Source: Alsobacter metallidurans
GTDB lineage: Bacteria; Pseudomonadota; Alphaproteobacteria; Rhizobiales; Beijerinckiaceae
DNA length: 64,000 bases
Reading direction: 5' to 3'
Assembly: GCF_014636935.1 (NCBI RefSeq)
Contig: NZ_BMES01000003.1
Coordinates: 494,977 to 558,976 of the forward strand
The translations under genes were made by a program, and so were the position numbers. Below are positions 30,043 through 39,975 of this stretch, piece after piece (the first letter of the stretch is position 1; each line of letters opens with the position of its first letter). A model generated the notes under the pieces. That model made no database searches, was not told the DNA's origin, and was given only the letters and a program-made list of their open reading frames with translations.

Positions 30043-30732
30043 ATGACGGGCGCCGCGGGCGAAGGCGGCGCGTTCTACGGCCGTCGCAAGGGCAAGAAAC
30101 TCCGGGCCGGGCAGGCTGATCTCTTCGAGACGCTCCTGCCCCGCCTGCGCGTCCACCCGAAGACGGATCTCGGACAGCCCGAAAGGCTGTTCGGCCGGCC
30201 GGTGCGCGAGGTCTGGCTCGAGATCGGGTTCGGGGGCGGCGAGCATCTCTTGTCGCGCGCCCGCAAGAATCAGGATGTCGGCTTCATCGGTTGCGAGCCC
30301 TTCGTGAACGGCATGGCCAAGCTGCTGGCCGCGATCGAGGCCGAGAAGCTCGACAATGTCCGCCTGTTTGACGGCGACGCCCTGCAGGTGATCGAGGCCC
30401 TTCCGGACGCGTCCATCGCCCGCGTTGTGTTGCTCTATCCCGACCCCTGGCCCAAGCGGCGCCATCACAAGCGGCGTTTCGTGTCGGACGCCATGCTCGC
30501 GCGGCTCGCGCGCATTCTCCGGCCCGGCGGCTCGTTCTGGTTTGCGAGCGACATCGACCATTATGTCGGCTGGGTTCTGGCGCGCGTCCTGCGCTCGCCC
30601 GATTTCGCGTGGGAGGCCGAGCGCGCGGCCGACTGGCGCGAGCCCTATCCGGGCTGGCCGAGCACCCGCTACGAGGCGAAGGCCTTGCGCGAGGGCCGCA
30701 CCCCCTCCTACCTGCGCATCCGCAGGCGCTGA
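30043..30732 (+). CDS. trmB: tRNA (guanine-N7-)-methyltransferase
   Basis: Methylates G46 of tRNA using SAM. The 229-residue Rossmann-fold enzyme has the SAM-binding EIGFGGGEHL, the acidic GCEPFVNGM, and the family signature LLYPDPWPKRRHHKRRF with catalytic Asp. The C-terminal TRYEAKALREGRTPSYLRI is also typical. ATG 30043 lies 10 nt after the metK stop, with GAGG between. Confidence 0.96.
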   Translation: MTGAAGEGGAFYGRRKGKKLRAGQADLFETLLPRLRVHPKTDLGQPERLFGRPVREVWLEIGFGGGEHLLSRARKNQDVGFIGCEPFVNGMAKLLAAIEAEKLDNVRLFDGDALQVIEALPDASIARVVLLYPDPWPKRRHHKRRFVSDAMLARLARILRPGGSFWFASDIDHYVGWVLARVLRSPDFAWEAERAADWREPYPGWPSTRYEAKALREGRTPSYLRIRRR

Positions 30733-30766
30733 CGGCGGCGCGACTCCGTGGAGCCGCGCCCGTCCG

Positions 30767-31855
30767 TCAGTTCATGCGCTCGGCGCGCGGCTCCCGCGCA
30801 TGCAGGAAGCGGATCACCCGCTTGGCGGTCGCCGGGTTCAGCCTGTCGAAGCTGTCGCGCAGCCGCGTCGCGTCGTAAGGACGATGGCTGGCCGGAACGC
30901 GAAAGCGCTGCAGGGAGTCCACGGTTTCCCAGTGGAGGCCTATCGCCTTGCAGACGATCAGCAGCAGGTCCTCGTCCGGATCCACGAACACCCGGTCGGC
31001 GATGCTGCGCGGCAGGCTCGCCAACAGCGCAAGGGCGGCGAGCGCCTGGGCGCGGCGTCCCTCGCGCGCGAAGGTGGCCACGTCGGCTTCGCTGAGCTCG
31101 CCGCGTCCAAAGCGCAGCGTCAGCTCTTCGATCTCCCGCTCCTCGAGCCGCCTCGCCGTGGCGCCGCCCTCCTCCAGGCGCGCCGCGCCGCGGTCCACCG
31201 CGGCCGCCACCAGCCCAGCCATGCGGCTGTCCGCGATGGCGGCGAGCCTCGCCCGCACCACCTCCTTGGCCATGCCGAGCAGCGACTGCAGGTGCTCGTG
31301 CGGCAGGTCGGCGCGCTCGCCCAGGGCCAGCTGCAGGTCCTGGTCGCGCGCCGCCAGCGCCATCATGCGGCCGAAACCCGAGGTTGAGATCTTGGCCGTG
31401 AGATTGCGCGACAATGAATGCGCGACCGCCCCGTCGCCATGGATCGTGAGCGCGTCCGTGACGCTCTCGCCAATGTTCGGACGCGCGCCGATCGCCACCA
31501 TGTGGTCGCGGCCGAGCGTCAGCGCGATTGAAACGAGGTCGCCATCGGAGAGGCGCGGGGAGCGCTCCAGAACCGGGCGCGCGACGTCGATCTCGTCGGA
31601 GGCGAGCTTGAGAATCGTTTCGGGCGGGGCGTTCGGGACGTCGGCGAGCCGTTCGGCGAGCTCCGAGCGCGCATAGCGCTCGATGCGCTCCGCCAGAAAG
31701 CCCAAGACCTGGTCGAAAACCGCGACCTGGTCTTCCACGAGCAATGGCGCCTGGCGCAGAAACAGGTCCGTGACGCTCCGCAGCGTCTGCAGACGCTTCT
31801 CGGGTCCGGCGCTCGCCAGCGTGGAGGTGATGTCGCTGGGGATGGGGACGGCCAT
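30767..31855 (-). CDS. DUF2336 family protein (paralog 1)
   Basis: A 362-residue, largely alpha-helical protein. Residues about 15-240 hold HEAT-like helical repeats, including ELAERLADVPNAPPETILKLASDEIDVARPVLERS, which matches the DUF2336 domain. No signal peptide or membrane segment is seen. The ATG at 31855 follows AAAGGAG. The next gene upstream on the same strand is a homolog of the same length. DUF2336 proteins are common and multi-copy in alphaproteobacteria and have no settled function. It converges on trmB. Confidence 0.85.
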   Translation of the reverse strand: MAVPIPSDITSTLASAGPEKRLQTLRSVTDLFLRQAPLLVEDQVAVFDQVLGFLAERIERYARSELAERLADVPNAPPETILKLASDEIDVARPVLERSPRLSDGDLVSIALTLGRDHMVAIGARPNIGESVTDALTIHGDGAVAHSLSRNLTAKISTSGFGRMMALAARDQDLQLALGERADLPHEHLQSLLGMAKEVVRARLAAIADSRMAGLVAAAVDRGAARLEEGGATARRLEEREIEELTLRFGRGELSEADVATFAREGRRAQALAALALLASLPRSIADRVFVDPDEDLLLIVCKAIGLHWETVDSLQRFRVPASHRPYDATRLRDSFDRLNPATAKRVIRFLHAREPRAERMN

Positions 31856-31947
31856 AGTGTTGCTCCTTTGGAGAACAACCTAGGCGATAGGTATGGGTAG
31901 AAAACGAAGGACGTCGCTCGATTGCGGCGCGCTTCGGTAAGCGCGCC

Positions 31948-33042
31948 TTAACCGTTGCCGACGCGCTGGCGGGCCGAGACGAAGCGCATCACCCGCTGGG
32001 CGGTCGGCACGGACAGGCTTTCGTAGCTCGCAAAGGCGCTCTTCAGCAGCGCCTGATGGGGGTTGCTGCCGGTTTTCACGAGCAGGAACGCCTTGAAGGT
32101 CGGCCAGCTGTATTTCACGCCGCGCACGATAAAGAGCAGCGGATCGAAATGCGGCGCGCTGAACGCATTCGCGACCGTCTCGGCCGGCATGCCGGCCACA
32201 TGCGCGAGGCCCACGATGGCGTCGGCCAGCCGATCGGCCTTCAGCATGCGGTTGATCTCGGCTTCGTCGAGGCCGCCCCGCATCTCGATCGCGGTGACGC
32301 GCGGCTCGGCCGCCTCGAGATCGGCGACGAGGATCATCGGGCCGGTGTCCGTCATCACCGACACCGCGCCCGCGTCCAGGGCCGCCGCGACGAGGTCGTC
32401 GCGATCCGCCATGGAGCTGAGGATCTCGGCCCGGGCGCGCTCCTTGGCGGCCGCGATCAGCGCGACGCCGTGCTGGCTGGGAAGGTCGGGACGCGCGTGC
32501 AGGATGTCCTGCAACTCGACGTCCTCGGCGGCGCGTTTCACCATCGTGGTGAAGCCGCGTTCGGAGAACTTGGCCGTTTCGTTTGTGGCGACGCGGCGAA
32601 CCACTTTCTCGTCGCCACGCACCACGAGCACGTCCGTGACGACCTCCGGCAGGTCGCGACGGGCCGAGATCGCCATCAGGTGCTCCTGGCCGCGCTCCTG
32701 CGCGATCTGCACGAGATCGTCGGCCGCGATGCGGGTGGACCGCTCCAGCACGGGAGCCGCAATGGCGACGTTTTCGTCAAAGGCCAGGTCGCGCACGGTC
32801 TTGAGCGGCGCATTCGAGACGTCGGCGAGGCGTTCGGCAAGGTCCACGCGGGCCCGGAACTCGATCTCATGCGCGAGCCGCACGATCACTTCGTCGAAAA
32901 GCGCCACGTGATTGTCGTTGAGCTTGGGGGACTGCTCCACGAACAGATTGGTGATCCGACGCAGGGTATCGACGCGACGGCCGTCCTGGCCGCTCGCGAT
33001 CGCGTCCTCGACCTCGGCGACAACCGACTTTAAAGGTTGCAT
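31948..33042 (-). CDS. DUF2336 family protein (paralog 2)
   Basis: A 364-residue paralog of the gene downstream. Shared blocks include DLAERLADVSNAPLKTVRDLAFDENVAIAAPVLERS, then VTDVLVVRGDEKVVRRVATNETAKFSERGF and the C-terminal PTAQRVMRFVSARQR, each aligned at similar positions in paralog 1. The ATG at 33042 follows GGGGAAAG; a TTG 15 nt upstream is in frame. The 92-nt gap before paralog 1 allows co-transcription. It diverges from rimP. Both appear to be soluble helical scaffolds rather than enzymes. Confidence 0.85.
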   Translation of the reverse strand: MQPLKSVVAEVEDAIASGQDGRRVDTLRRITNLFVEQSPKLNDNHVALFDEVIVRLAHEIEFRARVDLAERLADVSNAPLKTVRDLAFDENVAIAAPVLERSTRIAADDLVQIAQERGQEHLMAISARRDLPEVVTDVLVVRGDEKVVRRVATNETAKFSERGFTTMVKRAAEDVELQDILHARPDLPSQHGVALIAAAKERARAEILSSMADRDDLVAAALDAGAVSVMTDTGPMILVADLEAAEPRVTAIEMRGGLDEAEINRMLKADRLADAIVGLAHVAGMPAETVANAFSAPHFDPLLFIVRGVKYSWPTFKAFLLVKTGSNPHQALLKSAFASYESLSVPTAQRVMRFVSARQRVGNG

Positions 33043-33334
33043 AACTTTCCCCTGCAACGACTGCGGGATAATGCAGGAAAATCGTCACTAAAACGTATCT
33101 TCGGCCGCAGAGACCGGCTTGATGCCTTCCGTAAGGTTACGGATCGAGGCGCCCCGAAAAGGCCTCCGGGCGGCGCCCGAAACCCCGCGGGCGCGCGGAA
33201 GTCCTTGCATCCGCAGGGTGGATGCGTATAGTGCGCGCCATCCAGAACATCTCATCACGGTCGTCCTGATCGTCATGTGAGAGTGGGGCCTCCGGGACCC
33301 GCTCCTTTTCGCTTAGCGTTGCACGAGGACTTTG

Positions 33335-34135
33335 GTGTCGGAGCTCGACGAACCCAGACTGATCCATGAAACCGGCGTCGCCGCGCGGGTCGGGACCATC
33401 GTGGCCCCGGTGCTGGGGGATCTCGGCTTCCGGTTGGTGCGGGTGAAGATCTCGGCCCAGAACGGCTGCACGCTGCAGATCATGGCCGAGCGGCCGGACG
33501 GCACGTTCTCGGTGGAGGATTGCGAGGCGGCAAGCCGCGCCATTTCGCCCGCGCTGGACGTCGACGATCCGCTGGACCGGGCTTATCATCTCGAGATCTC
33601 GTCCCCGGGCATCGATCGGCCGCTCGTGCGCGCCTCTGATTTCGACCGCTGGGCCGGCCACATCGTCAAGATCGACATGCAGGTCCCGGCCGACGGCCGC
33701 AAGCGCTTCCGGGGCGTCGTGGTTGGATCGGACGACGGGCATGCGGTGATCGAGAAGACCGAGATCAAGGAGGGCGAGGAGCCCCGCGCCCGGTTGCGGC
33801 TGGCCGACATCGCCGAGGCCCGGCTGGTGCTCACCGACGAACTGATCCGCGAGAGCCTGCGGCGCGGCAAGGCCGAACTCCGCGGCGAAACGCCGGACGA
33901 GGACGCCGAGGCCCCCGAGGGCGAAGACGCCGAGGCCGCTCCCGCGCCGGCCCGTCGCGGTCCCGCGCATCAGGCCGCCAAGCCCAAGGGTCCGGCCCGC
34001 CAGATGTCCTCCAAGGCCATCCAGAAGGCCAAGGCCAACAATCCGAAATCGGCAGCCGCCAAGGCCGCCGGCGTGAAATATTCCAAAGCCAATCCCAAGC
34101 CCAGGCCGAGCAACGGCCGGCCTCCGAAGGAGTGA
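33335..34135 (+). CDS. rimP: Ribosome maturation factor RimP, with a long basic tail
   Basis: Needed for 30S maturation. The conserved core is residues 10-175: [17 protein letters not shown], the motif [38 protein letters not shown] and the C-terminal SH3-like domain ending [18 protein letters not shown] further 80 residues form an acidic then Lys/Ala/Pro-rich tail (for example [20 protein letters not shown]) that is absent from the short E. coli protein but common in Hyphomicrobiales. GTG 33335 follows GAGGACTTTG. The stop overlaps a GTG of nusA, and nusA follows immediately. Confidence 0.94.
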   Translation: MSELDEPRLIHETGVAARVGTIVAPVLGDLGFRLVRVKISAQNGCTLQIMAERPDGTFSVEDCEAASRAISPALDVDDPLDRAYHLEISSPGIDRPLVRASDFDRWAGHIVKIDMQVPADGRKRFRGVVVGSDDGHAVIEKTEIKEGEEPRARLRLADIAEARLVLTDELIRESLRRGKAELRGETPDEDAEAPEGEDAEAAPAPARRGPAHQAAKPKGPARQMSSKAIQKAKANNPKSAAAKAAGVKYSKANPKPRPSNGRPPKE

Positions 34136-34140
34136 TCACG

Positions 34141-35733
34141 ATGGCCGTTAGCGCCAACAGGCTCGAGCTCTTGCAGATCGCCGACGCGGTCGCGCGCGAA
34201 AAGGTCATCGACCGGCAGATCGTCCTCGCCGCCATGGAGGACGCCATCGCGAAGGCGGCCCGCTCGCGCTACGGCACCGAGACCGAGGTCCACGCCGACA
34301 TCAACAACAAGACCGGCGAGCTGCGCCTGTCGCGCTACCTCCACGTAGTCGACCAGGTCGACAACCCGGCGGTCGAGATCGCCCTGCAGGACGCCCAGCG
34401 CTTCAACCCGGCCGCCCAGGTGGGCGACACCATCGCGGACACGCTGCCGCCCTTCGACTTCGGCCGCATCGCCGCGCAGTCGGCCAAGCAGGTGATCGTC
34501 CAGAAGGTGCGCGAGGCCGAGCGCGACCGCCAATACGAAGAGTTCAAGGATCGCATCGGCGAGATCGTCAACGGCGTCGTGAAGCGCGCCGAATACGGCA
34601 ACGTCATCGTGGACCTCGGCCGCGGCGAGGGCATCGTGCGCCGCGACGAGCTGATCCCGCGCGAGGTGTTCCGCCCCGGCGACCGGATTCGCGCCTATGT
34701 GTACGACGTGCGCCGCGAGCAGCGCGGCCCGCAGATCTTCCTGTCGCGCACGCATCCGCAGTTCACCGCCAAGCTCTTCGCCCAGGAAGTGCCGGAGATC
34801 TACGACGGCATCATCGAGGTGAAGGCCGTCGCCCGCGACCCGGGCTCGCGCGCCAAGATCGCGGTGATCTCGCGCGACTCGTCCATTGATCCGGTCGGCG
34901 CCTGCGTGGGCATGCGCGGCTCGCGCGTGCAGGCCGTGGTCGGCGAGCTGCAGGGCGAGAAGATCGACATCATTCCGTGGTCGTCGGATGTCGCGACCTT
35001 CATCGTGAACGCGCTCCAGCCGGCCGAAGTCGCCAAGGTCGTTCTCGACGAAGACGCCGAGCGTATTGAAGTTGTGGTCCCGGATGACCAGTTATCCCTT
35101 GCGATCGGACGCCGTGGACAGAACGTGCGCCTTGCCTCGCAGCTCACCGGCTGGGACATCGACATCCTGACCGAGGCCGAGGAATCCGAGCGTCGCCAGA
35201 AGGAATTCCTCAGCCGCACCACCGTCTTCATGGAGGCGCTGGACGTGGACGAGGTGGTGGGCCAGCTGCTCGCGTCGGAAGGCTTCCGCACCGTCGAGGA
35301 ACTCGCCTACGTGGACCTCGCCGAGCTCGCGTCCATCGAGGGCTTCGACGAGGACACCGCCGAGGAAATCCAGAATCGCGCGCGCGAATATTTGGCGCGC
35401 ATCGAAGCCGAATTCGACGCTCGCCGCGTTGAGCTGGGCGTTGCGGACGAGTTGCGCGACGTCGAGGGCGTGACCACCGAGATCATGGTGAAGCTCGGCG
35501 AGAACGACGTGAAGACCGTCGAGGACCTCGCGGGGTGCGCCACGGACGACCTGGTGGGCTGGACCGAGCGCAAGGGTGGCGAGACCACCCGCCACGCCGG
35601 CTTCCTGGACGGCATGGAAATCTCCCGCGAGGAGGCCGAAGCCATGATCATGGCGGCGCGCGTCAAGGCGGGTTGGATCGAAGCGCCCGTGGCGGAAGCC
35701 GAGGGCGAGCAGGACGAGACGGCGGAGGCCTGA
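34141..35733 (+). CDS. nusA: Transcription termination/antitermination protein NusA
   Basis: Binds RNA polymerase and nascent RNA, modulating pausing, termination and rrn antitermination. The 530-residue protein has the N-terminal polymerase-binding domain (1-125), the S1 domain (about 134-200, VNGVVKRAEYGNVIVDLGRGEG), KH1 and KH2 (with GACVGMRGSRVQAVVGEL and AIGRRGQNVRLASQLTGWDI), and two C-terminal acidic helix-hairpin repeats. ATG 34141 has AAGGAG about 10 nt upstream; the earlier GTG at 34132 is too close to that site. Confidence 0.97.
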   Translation: MAVSANRLELLQIADAVAREKVIDRQIVLAAMEDAIAKAARSRYGTETEVHADINNKTGELRLSRYLHVVDQVDNPAVEIALQDAQRFNPAAQVGDTIADTLPPFDFGRIAAQSAKQVIVQKVREAERDRQYEEFKDRIGEIVNGVVKRAEYGNVIVDLGRGEGIVRRDELIPREVFRPGDRIRAYVYDVRREQRGPQIFLSRTHPQFTAKLFAQEVPEIYDGIIEVKAVARDPGSRAKIAVISRDSSIDPVGACVGMRGSRVQAVVGELQGEKIDIIPWSSDVATFIVNALQPAEVAKVVLDEDAERIEVVVPDDQLSLAIGRRGQNVRLASQLTGWDIDILTEAEESERRQKEFLSRTTVFMEALDVDEVVGQLLASEGFRTVEELAYVDLAELASIEGFDEDTAEEIQNRAREYLARIEAEFDARRVELGVADELRDVEGVTTEIMVKLGENDVKTVEDLAGCATDDLVGWTERKGGETTRHAGFLDGMEISREEAEAMIMAARVKAGWIEAPVAEAEGEQDETAEA

Positions 35734-35773
35734 GCCCCGCCGTTCCGCAACGGATACGGAGAGGCGCGCAGGC

Positions 35774-36487
35774 GTGAGGACGAACAGGCGGCAAGAGGCG
35801 GAGCATGACGGTCCGGAGCGGACCTGCGTCGCCACCCGTGTGGTTCGTTCGCCCGAGGAGCTGATCCGCTTCGTGGTCGGCCCGGATGACACGCTCGTTC
35901 CGGACCTGAAGCGAAAGCTTCCGGGCCGGGGCGTCTGGGTGACGGCGTGCCGGCGGGACGTCGAGGAAGCCGTGAAGCGCAAGGCGTTCGCGCGCAGCCT
36001 CAAGGCTTCCGTGCGGGTGTCGCCGACCCTGGCCGACGACATCGAGGAGTTGTTGCGGCGCGACGCGCAGGCGTCGCTCAGCATGGCGAACAAGGCCGGC
36101 CAGGTGGTCGGAGGATTTTCGAAGGTGGAAGCCGCCATCCAGCAAGGTGTGGCCGGCGTCCTCCAGGCGACGGACGCCGCCCAGGATGGCGTCCGGAAGA
36201 TCGGGCAGGCGTTGCGACGCCGCTATGGCGAGAACGCTTCGGCGATTCCTGTCGTGGCGGCTCTCGATTCTTCTGAATTGGGTTTGGCATTGGGACGGTC
36301 ACATGTGATACATGCAGCGCTCCTCCTAGGGCCCGCAGCCCGCGCATGCCTTGCGCGCTGCCGGGCCTTGGAGCGTTACCGCGCCGGTTACCCCGAAAGG
36401 GACGCCCCCGCGGGCCTCACGCACATGACGTTGGCGGAAGCCGGCACGACGACCCCAGAACCGCAGGAACAAGAGCGGAATGACTGA
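35774..36487 (+). CDS. YlxR-family RNA-binding protein (DUF448)
   Basis: A 237-residue protein of two parts. Residues 15-95 are the YlxR/DUF448 domain, with [21 protein letters not shown] and [26 protein letters not shown]. The C-terminal part (about 105-210) resembles the L7Ae/L30e fold found in longer alphaproteobacterial members ([18 protein letters not shown]). It starts at a GTG with GGAG upstream and overlaps infB by 8 nt. Position between nusA and infB is universal; an RNA-binding role is inferred from the family structure. Confidence 0.92.
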   Translation: MRTNRRQEAEHDGPERTCVATRVVRSPEELIRFVVGPDDTLVPDLKRKLPGRGVWVTACRRDVEEAVKRKAFARSLKASVRVSPTLADDIEELLRRDAQASLSMANKAGQVVGGFSKVEAAIQQGVAGVLQATDAAQDGVRKIGQALRRRYGENASAIPVVAALDSSELGLALGRSHVIHAALLLGPAARACLARCRALERYRAGYPERDAPAGLTHMTLAEAGTTTPEPQEQERND

Positions 36488-39374
36488 TACGAAGAATAGC
36501 GGCGACAAGACGCTCCACGTCACCGGCAAGACGTTGAGCTTGAAGCGCCCGGTCGAGCAGGGTGTCGTACGGCAGAGCTTCTCGCACGGACGGTCCAAGG
36601 CCGTGGTCGTCGAGAAGGTGAAGAGGCGCATCATCGGTCCAGGCGAAGCCGCCAAGCCGGAGGTCGCGCCGGCGGCGTCCGCGGCGCCCGCCCCGGCTCC
36701 GCGCCCCGTCGCGCCTCCCGCCCCGGCCGTGACGGCCGCTCCCGCGCCGGCTCCCGTGGCGGCGGCTCCGGCCCCCGCGCCGGCTCCGGCTCCGGCTCCC
36801 GTGGCGGCCGCCGCGCCGGCTCCTGCGCCCGCCGCTCCCGCACCTGCGCCCGTCGCTGCGGCTCCCCGTCCGGCAGTCGCGGCGCCGCCGCGTGCCGCCG
36901 TCGCGCCGCCGCGTCCAGCCGCTCCCGCTCCCGCCAGCCGCGGTCCCGCGCCGCAGCAGGGTCGCCCCGGCGCGCCCTCGCGTCCGCAGGCGCCCAGCCG
37001 CTCCGGCAGCGGCGTGGTGCTGCGCACCCTCACGGAGGATGAGCGCGACGCCCGCGCGGTGGCTCTCGTCGAGGCGCGCAAGCGCGAAGAGGAAGAGCGC
37101 AAGCAGGCCATCATCGACGCCCAGCTGCGCGTCGAGCGCGAGGCCCGCGAAAAGATCGAGCGCGAAGCCGCCGAGGCGCGCAAGCGCGAGGAAGACGCCC
37201 GGCACCGCCGCGACGAGGAGGTCCGCCGCAAGGCCGAGGATGAAGCTCGACGCCGCCTTGGCGACGCGGCTCCCGCCGCCGCGCCCGCCGGCGGCGCTCC
37301 GGCCTCGGCCGGCGCTCCCGCGGTTCGTCGCCCGCTCGGCCCGACCCCGTCGGCTCCCGGCGCCGCGCGCCGCGTGCAGTCCGAGGAGGAAGAGACCAAG
37401 CGGATCATCCGCCGCCCGGGCATGCCCACCAAGATCATCGTTCCGCCGAAGCCCGACCGGGCCAAGACCGCGGACGAGAAGCGCCGTGGCCGCCTGACCG
37501 TGTCGGGCGCCACCAGCGGCGAGGACGAGCGCACCCGCTCGGTGGCGGCGTTCCGCCGTCGCGTGCAGCGCCTGAAGGGCGGCCAGTCCAACGAGCCGAA
37601 GGAAAAGATCGCCCGCGAGGTGACGATCCCGGAGACGATCACGATCCAGGAACTCGCGAACCGCATGACGGAACGCGGCGTGGACGTGATCCGCTACCTG
37701 ATGAAGCAGGGCCAGCTCCACAAGATCACGGACGTGATCGACGCGGACACCGCCCAGCTAATCGCCGAGGAGTTCGGCCACACGGTGAAGCGCGTCGCCG
37801 AGTCCGACGTCGAGGAGGGCCTGTTCGATGCGCCCGACGCCGACGAGACGCTGGAGACCCGTCCGCCGGTCGTGACCATCATGGGCCACGTCGACCACGG
37901 CAAGACCTCGCTGCTCGACAGCATTCGCCACGCCAACGTGGTGAGCGGGGAAGCCGGCGGCATCACGCAGCACATCGGCGCCTACCAGGTGGTGTCGCCG
38001 CTGGGCAGCAAGATCACGTTCATCGACACGCCCGGCCACGCCGCCTTCACGGCGATGCGCGCCCGCGGCGCCAAGGTGACCGACATTGTCGTGCTGGTGG
38101 TGGCGGCGGATGACGGCGTCATGCCGCAGACGATCGAGGCCATCAACCACGCCAAGGCCGCCAAGGTCCCGATGATCGTGGCGATCAACAAGATCGACAA
38201 GCCGGACGCCAAGCCCGAGCGCGTGCGCTCCGAGCTGCTCCAGTACGAGGTGCAGGTCGAGTCCATGGGCGGCGACACCCTCGAGGTCGAGGTGTCGGCG
38301 ACCAAGAAGATCAATCTCGACAAGTTGCTCGAGGCGATCGCGCTGCAGTCCGAAGTGCTCGACGTCCGCGCCAACGCGGATCGTCCCGCCGAGGGCTCGG
38401 TGATCGAGGCCAAGCTCGACCGCGGTCGTGGTCCCGTCGCGACCGTGCTGGTGCAGCGCGGCACGCTGAAGACCGGCGACATCGTGGTGGCGGGTTCGGA
38501 ATGGGGCCGCGTCCGCGCCCTCGTGTCGGACCAGGGCGCGCAGGTCAGCACGGCCGGCCCGTCCGTCCCGGTCGAGATCCTGGGCTTCAACGGCGCTCCC
38601 GAGGCCGGCGACCGCGTTGCGGTGGTCGACAGCGAGGCCCGCGCCCGCGAAATCACCGAGTATCGTCAGCGTCAGCGTCGTGAGCGCGCGGCGGCCCGGG
38701 CCGGCAACGCCCGTGGTTCGCTCGCCGACATGATGAGCAACCTGAAGACCGCGGCCGGCCGCAAGGAATTCCCGCTCATCATCAAGGGTGACGTGCAGGG
38801 TTCCGTGGAGGCCATCGCCGGAGCGCTGGAGAAGGTCGGCAACGACGAGGTCGCGGCGCGCCTGATCCATCTTGGCGCCGGCGGCATCAACGAGAGCGAC
38901 ATCACGCTGGCGGAAGCGTCCGGCGCGGTGGTGCTCGGCTTCAACGTCCGCGCCAACAAGGAGGCCCGCGAGGCCGCCGAGCGTTCGGGCGTCGAGATCC
39001 GCTACTACAACATCATCTACGACCTCGTGGACGACATCAAAAAGGCCATGTCGGGCCTGCTGCCGCCGACGCTCCGCGAGGAGCGTCTCGGCGAGGCCCG
39101 CATCCTGCAGGTGTTCGCGGTGTCGAAGATCGGCAAAGTGGCGGGCTGCCTCGTGCAGGACGGCCGCGTGGAGCGCGGCGCCAGCGTGCGCCTCATCCGC
39201 GACAACGTCGTCATCCACGAGGGCAAGCTCTCGACGCTCAAGCGCTTCAAGGACGAGGTCAAGGAAGTCCCCTCGGGCCAGGAATGCGGCATGGCCTTCG
39301 AGAACTACCAGGACATGCGCACCGGCGACGTGATCGAGTGCTACCGGGTCGAAGAGGTCCGGCGCTCGCTGTAA
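36480..39374 (+). CDS. infB: Translation initiation factor IF-2
   Basis: GTPase that delivers fMet-tRNA to the 30S subunit. The 964-residue protein has a long N-terminal region: residues about 60-180 are almost pure Ala/Pro, followed by an Arg/Glu-rich coiled coil (190-265). The IF2-N domain ([25 protein letters not shown]) precedes the G domain with G1 GHVDHGKT (469-476), G3 DTPGHAAF and G4 NKIDKP. Domains II, III and the fMet-binding C domain follow, ending [10 protein letters not shown]. It starts inside the ylxR 3' end. Confidence 0.97.
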   Translation: MTDTKNSGDKTLHVTGKTLSLKRPVEQGVVRQSFSHGRSKAVVVEKVKRRIIGPGEAAKPEVAPAASAAPAPAPRPVAPPAPAVTAAPAPAPVAAAPAPAPAPAPAPVAAAAPAPAPAAPAPAPVAAAPRPAVAAPPRAAVAPPRPAAPAPASRGPAPQQGRPGAPSRPQAPSRSGSGVVLRTLTEDERDARAVALVEARKREEEERKQAIIDAQLRVEREAREKIEREAAEARKREEDARHRRDEEVRRKAEDEARRRLGDAAPAAAPAGGAPASAGAPAVRRPLGPTPSAPGAARRVQSEEEETKRIIRRPGMPTKIIVPPKPDRAKTADEKRRGRLTVSGATSGEDERTRSVAAFRRRVQRLKGGQSNEPKEKIAREVTIPETITIQELANRMTERGVDVIRYLMKQGQLHKITDVIDADTAQLIAEEFGHTVKRVAESDVEEGLFDAPDADETLETRPPVVTIMGHVDHGKTSLLDSIRHANVVSGEAGGITQHIGAYQVVSPLGSKITFIDTPGHAAFTAMRARGAKVTDIVVLVVAADDGVMPQTIEAINHAKAAKVPMIVAINKIDKPDAKPERVRSELLQYEVQVESMGGDTLEVEVSATKKINLDKLLEAIALQSEVLDVRANADRPAEGSVIEAKLDRGRGPVATVLVQRGTLKTGDIVVAGSEWGRVRALVSDQGAQVSTAGPSVPVEILGFNGAPEAGDRVAVVDSEARAREITEYRQRQRRERAAARAGNARGSLADMMSNLKTAAGRKEFPLIIKGDVQGSVEAIAGALEKVGNDEVAARLIHLGAGGINESDITLAEASGAVVLGFNVRANKEAREAAERSGVEIRYYNIIYDLVDDIKKAMSGLLPPTLREERLGEARILQVFAVSKIGKVAGCLVQDGRVERGASVRLIRDNVVIHEGKLSTLKRFKDEVKEVPSGQECGMAFENYQDMRTGDVIECYRVEEVRRSL

Positions 39375-39390
39375 ACGGAGCCAAGCCTTC

Positions 39391-39508
39391 CCTTCTCCCC
39401 GGCACGGGGAGAAGGTGGCGCGAAGCGCCGGATGAGGGGCGACCTGTCGGGCTTTCGCTCGATTATGCCCCCTCACCCCAGCCCTCTCCGCGTTCCGGGG
39501 AGAGGGGG
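39391..39508. repeat. 118-bp structured intergenic repeat
   Basis: Four nested or adjacent stems: CCTTCTCCCC (39391-39400)/GGGGAGAAGG (39406-39415); GGCGC (39417-39421)/GCGCC (39425-39429) around GAA; TGAGGGG (39433-39439)/CCCCTCA (39470-39476); and CCCTCTCC (39482-39489)/GGAGAGGG (39499-39506). This modular pattern is that of dispersed intergenic elements common in alphaproteobacterial genomes. It fills the infB-rbfA gap. Confidence 0.85.
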
Positions 39509-39548
39509 ATTTCAACCTCGCGCCGGTCCGATCCCGGGCGGGAGACCC

Positions 39549-39971
39549 ATGATGAAACGCGATTCCGATTCCAAGCCGGCAGGCCCGTCCCAGCGCATGC
39601 TGCGCGTGGGCGAGCTCATTCGCCACGCCGTCACCGAGATCCTGTCCCGGGGCGAACTGCCCGAGCAGGTCTTTACCCAGGCCTTCGTGACGATCCCGGA
39701 AGTCCGCATGAGCCCGGACCTCAAGCTCGCGACCGTGTACGTGACGCTGCACAACGAGAAGCTCGGCAAGGCCGTGCTGAAGGCCTTCGAGAACAACCGC
39801 AAGATCATCCGCACCGACGTGGCCCGCAAGGTGAACCTGAAATTCGCCCCGGACGTGCGCTTCCGGCTCGATGACCGCCTCGACGAGGCGGCCAAGATCG
39901 ACGCCCTGCTGCGCTCCCCCGAGGTTCAGCGCGATCTCGCCCGCCCCTCCGACGACCAGGACGACGAGTAA
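39549..39971 (+). CDS. rbfA: Ribosome-binding factor A
   Basis: A 140-residue KH-fold protein that matures the 16S 5' end on 30S subunits. Motifs: RVGELIRHAVTEILSRGEL, VTIPEVRMSPDLKLATVYV and the C-terminal VNLKFAPDVRFRLDDRLDEAAKIDALL. ATG 39549 follows GGGAG; a second ATG follows at once. The frame stays open upstream through the repeat element, but that part is not conserved protein. truB begins 4 nt after the stop. Confidence 0.95.
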   Translation: MMKRDSDSKPAGPSQRMLRVGELIRHAVTEILSRGELPEQVFTQAFVTIPEVRMSPDLKLATVYVTLHNEKLGKAVLKAFENNRKIIRTDVARKVNLKFAPDVRFRLDDRLDEAAKIDALLRSPEVQRDLARPSDDQDDE

Positions 39972-39975
39972 GCGC

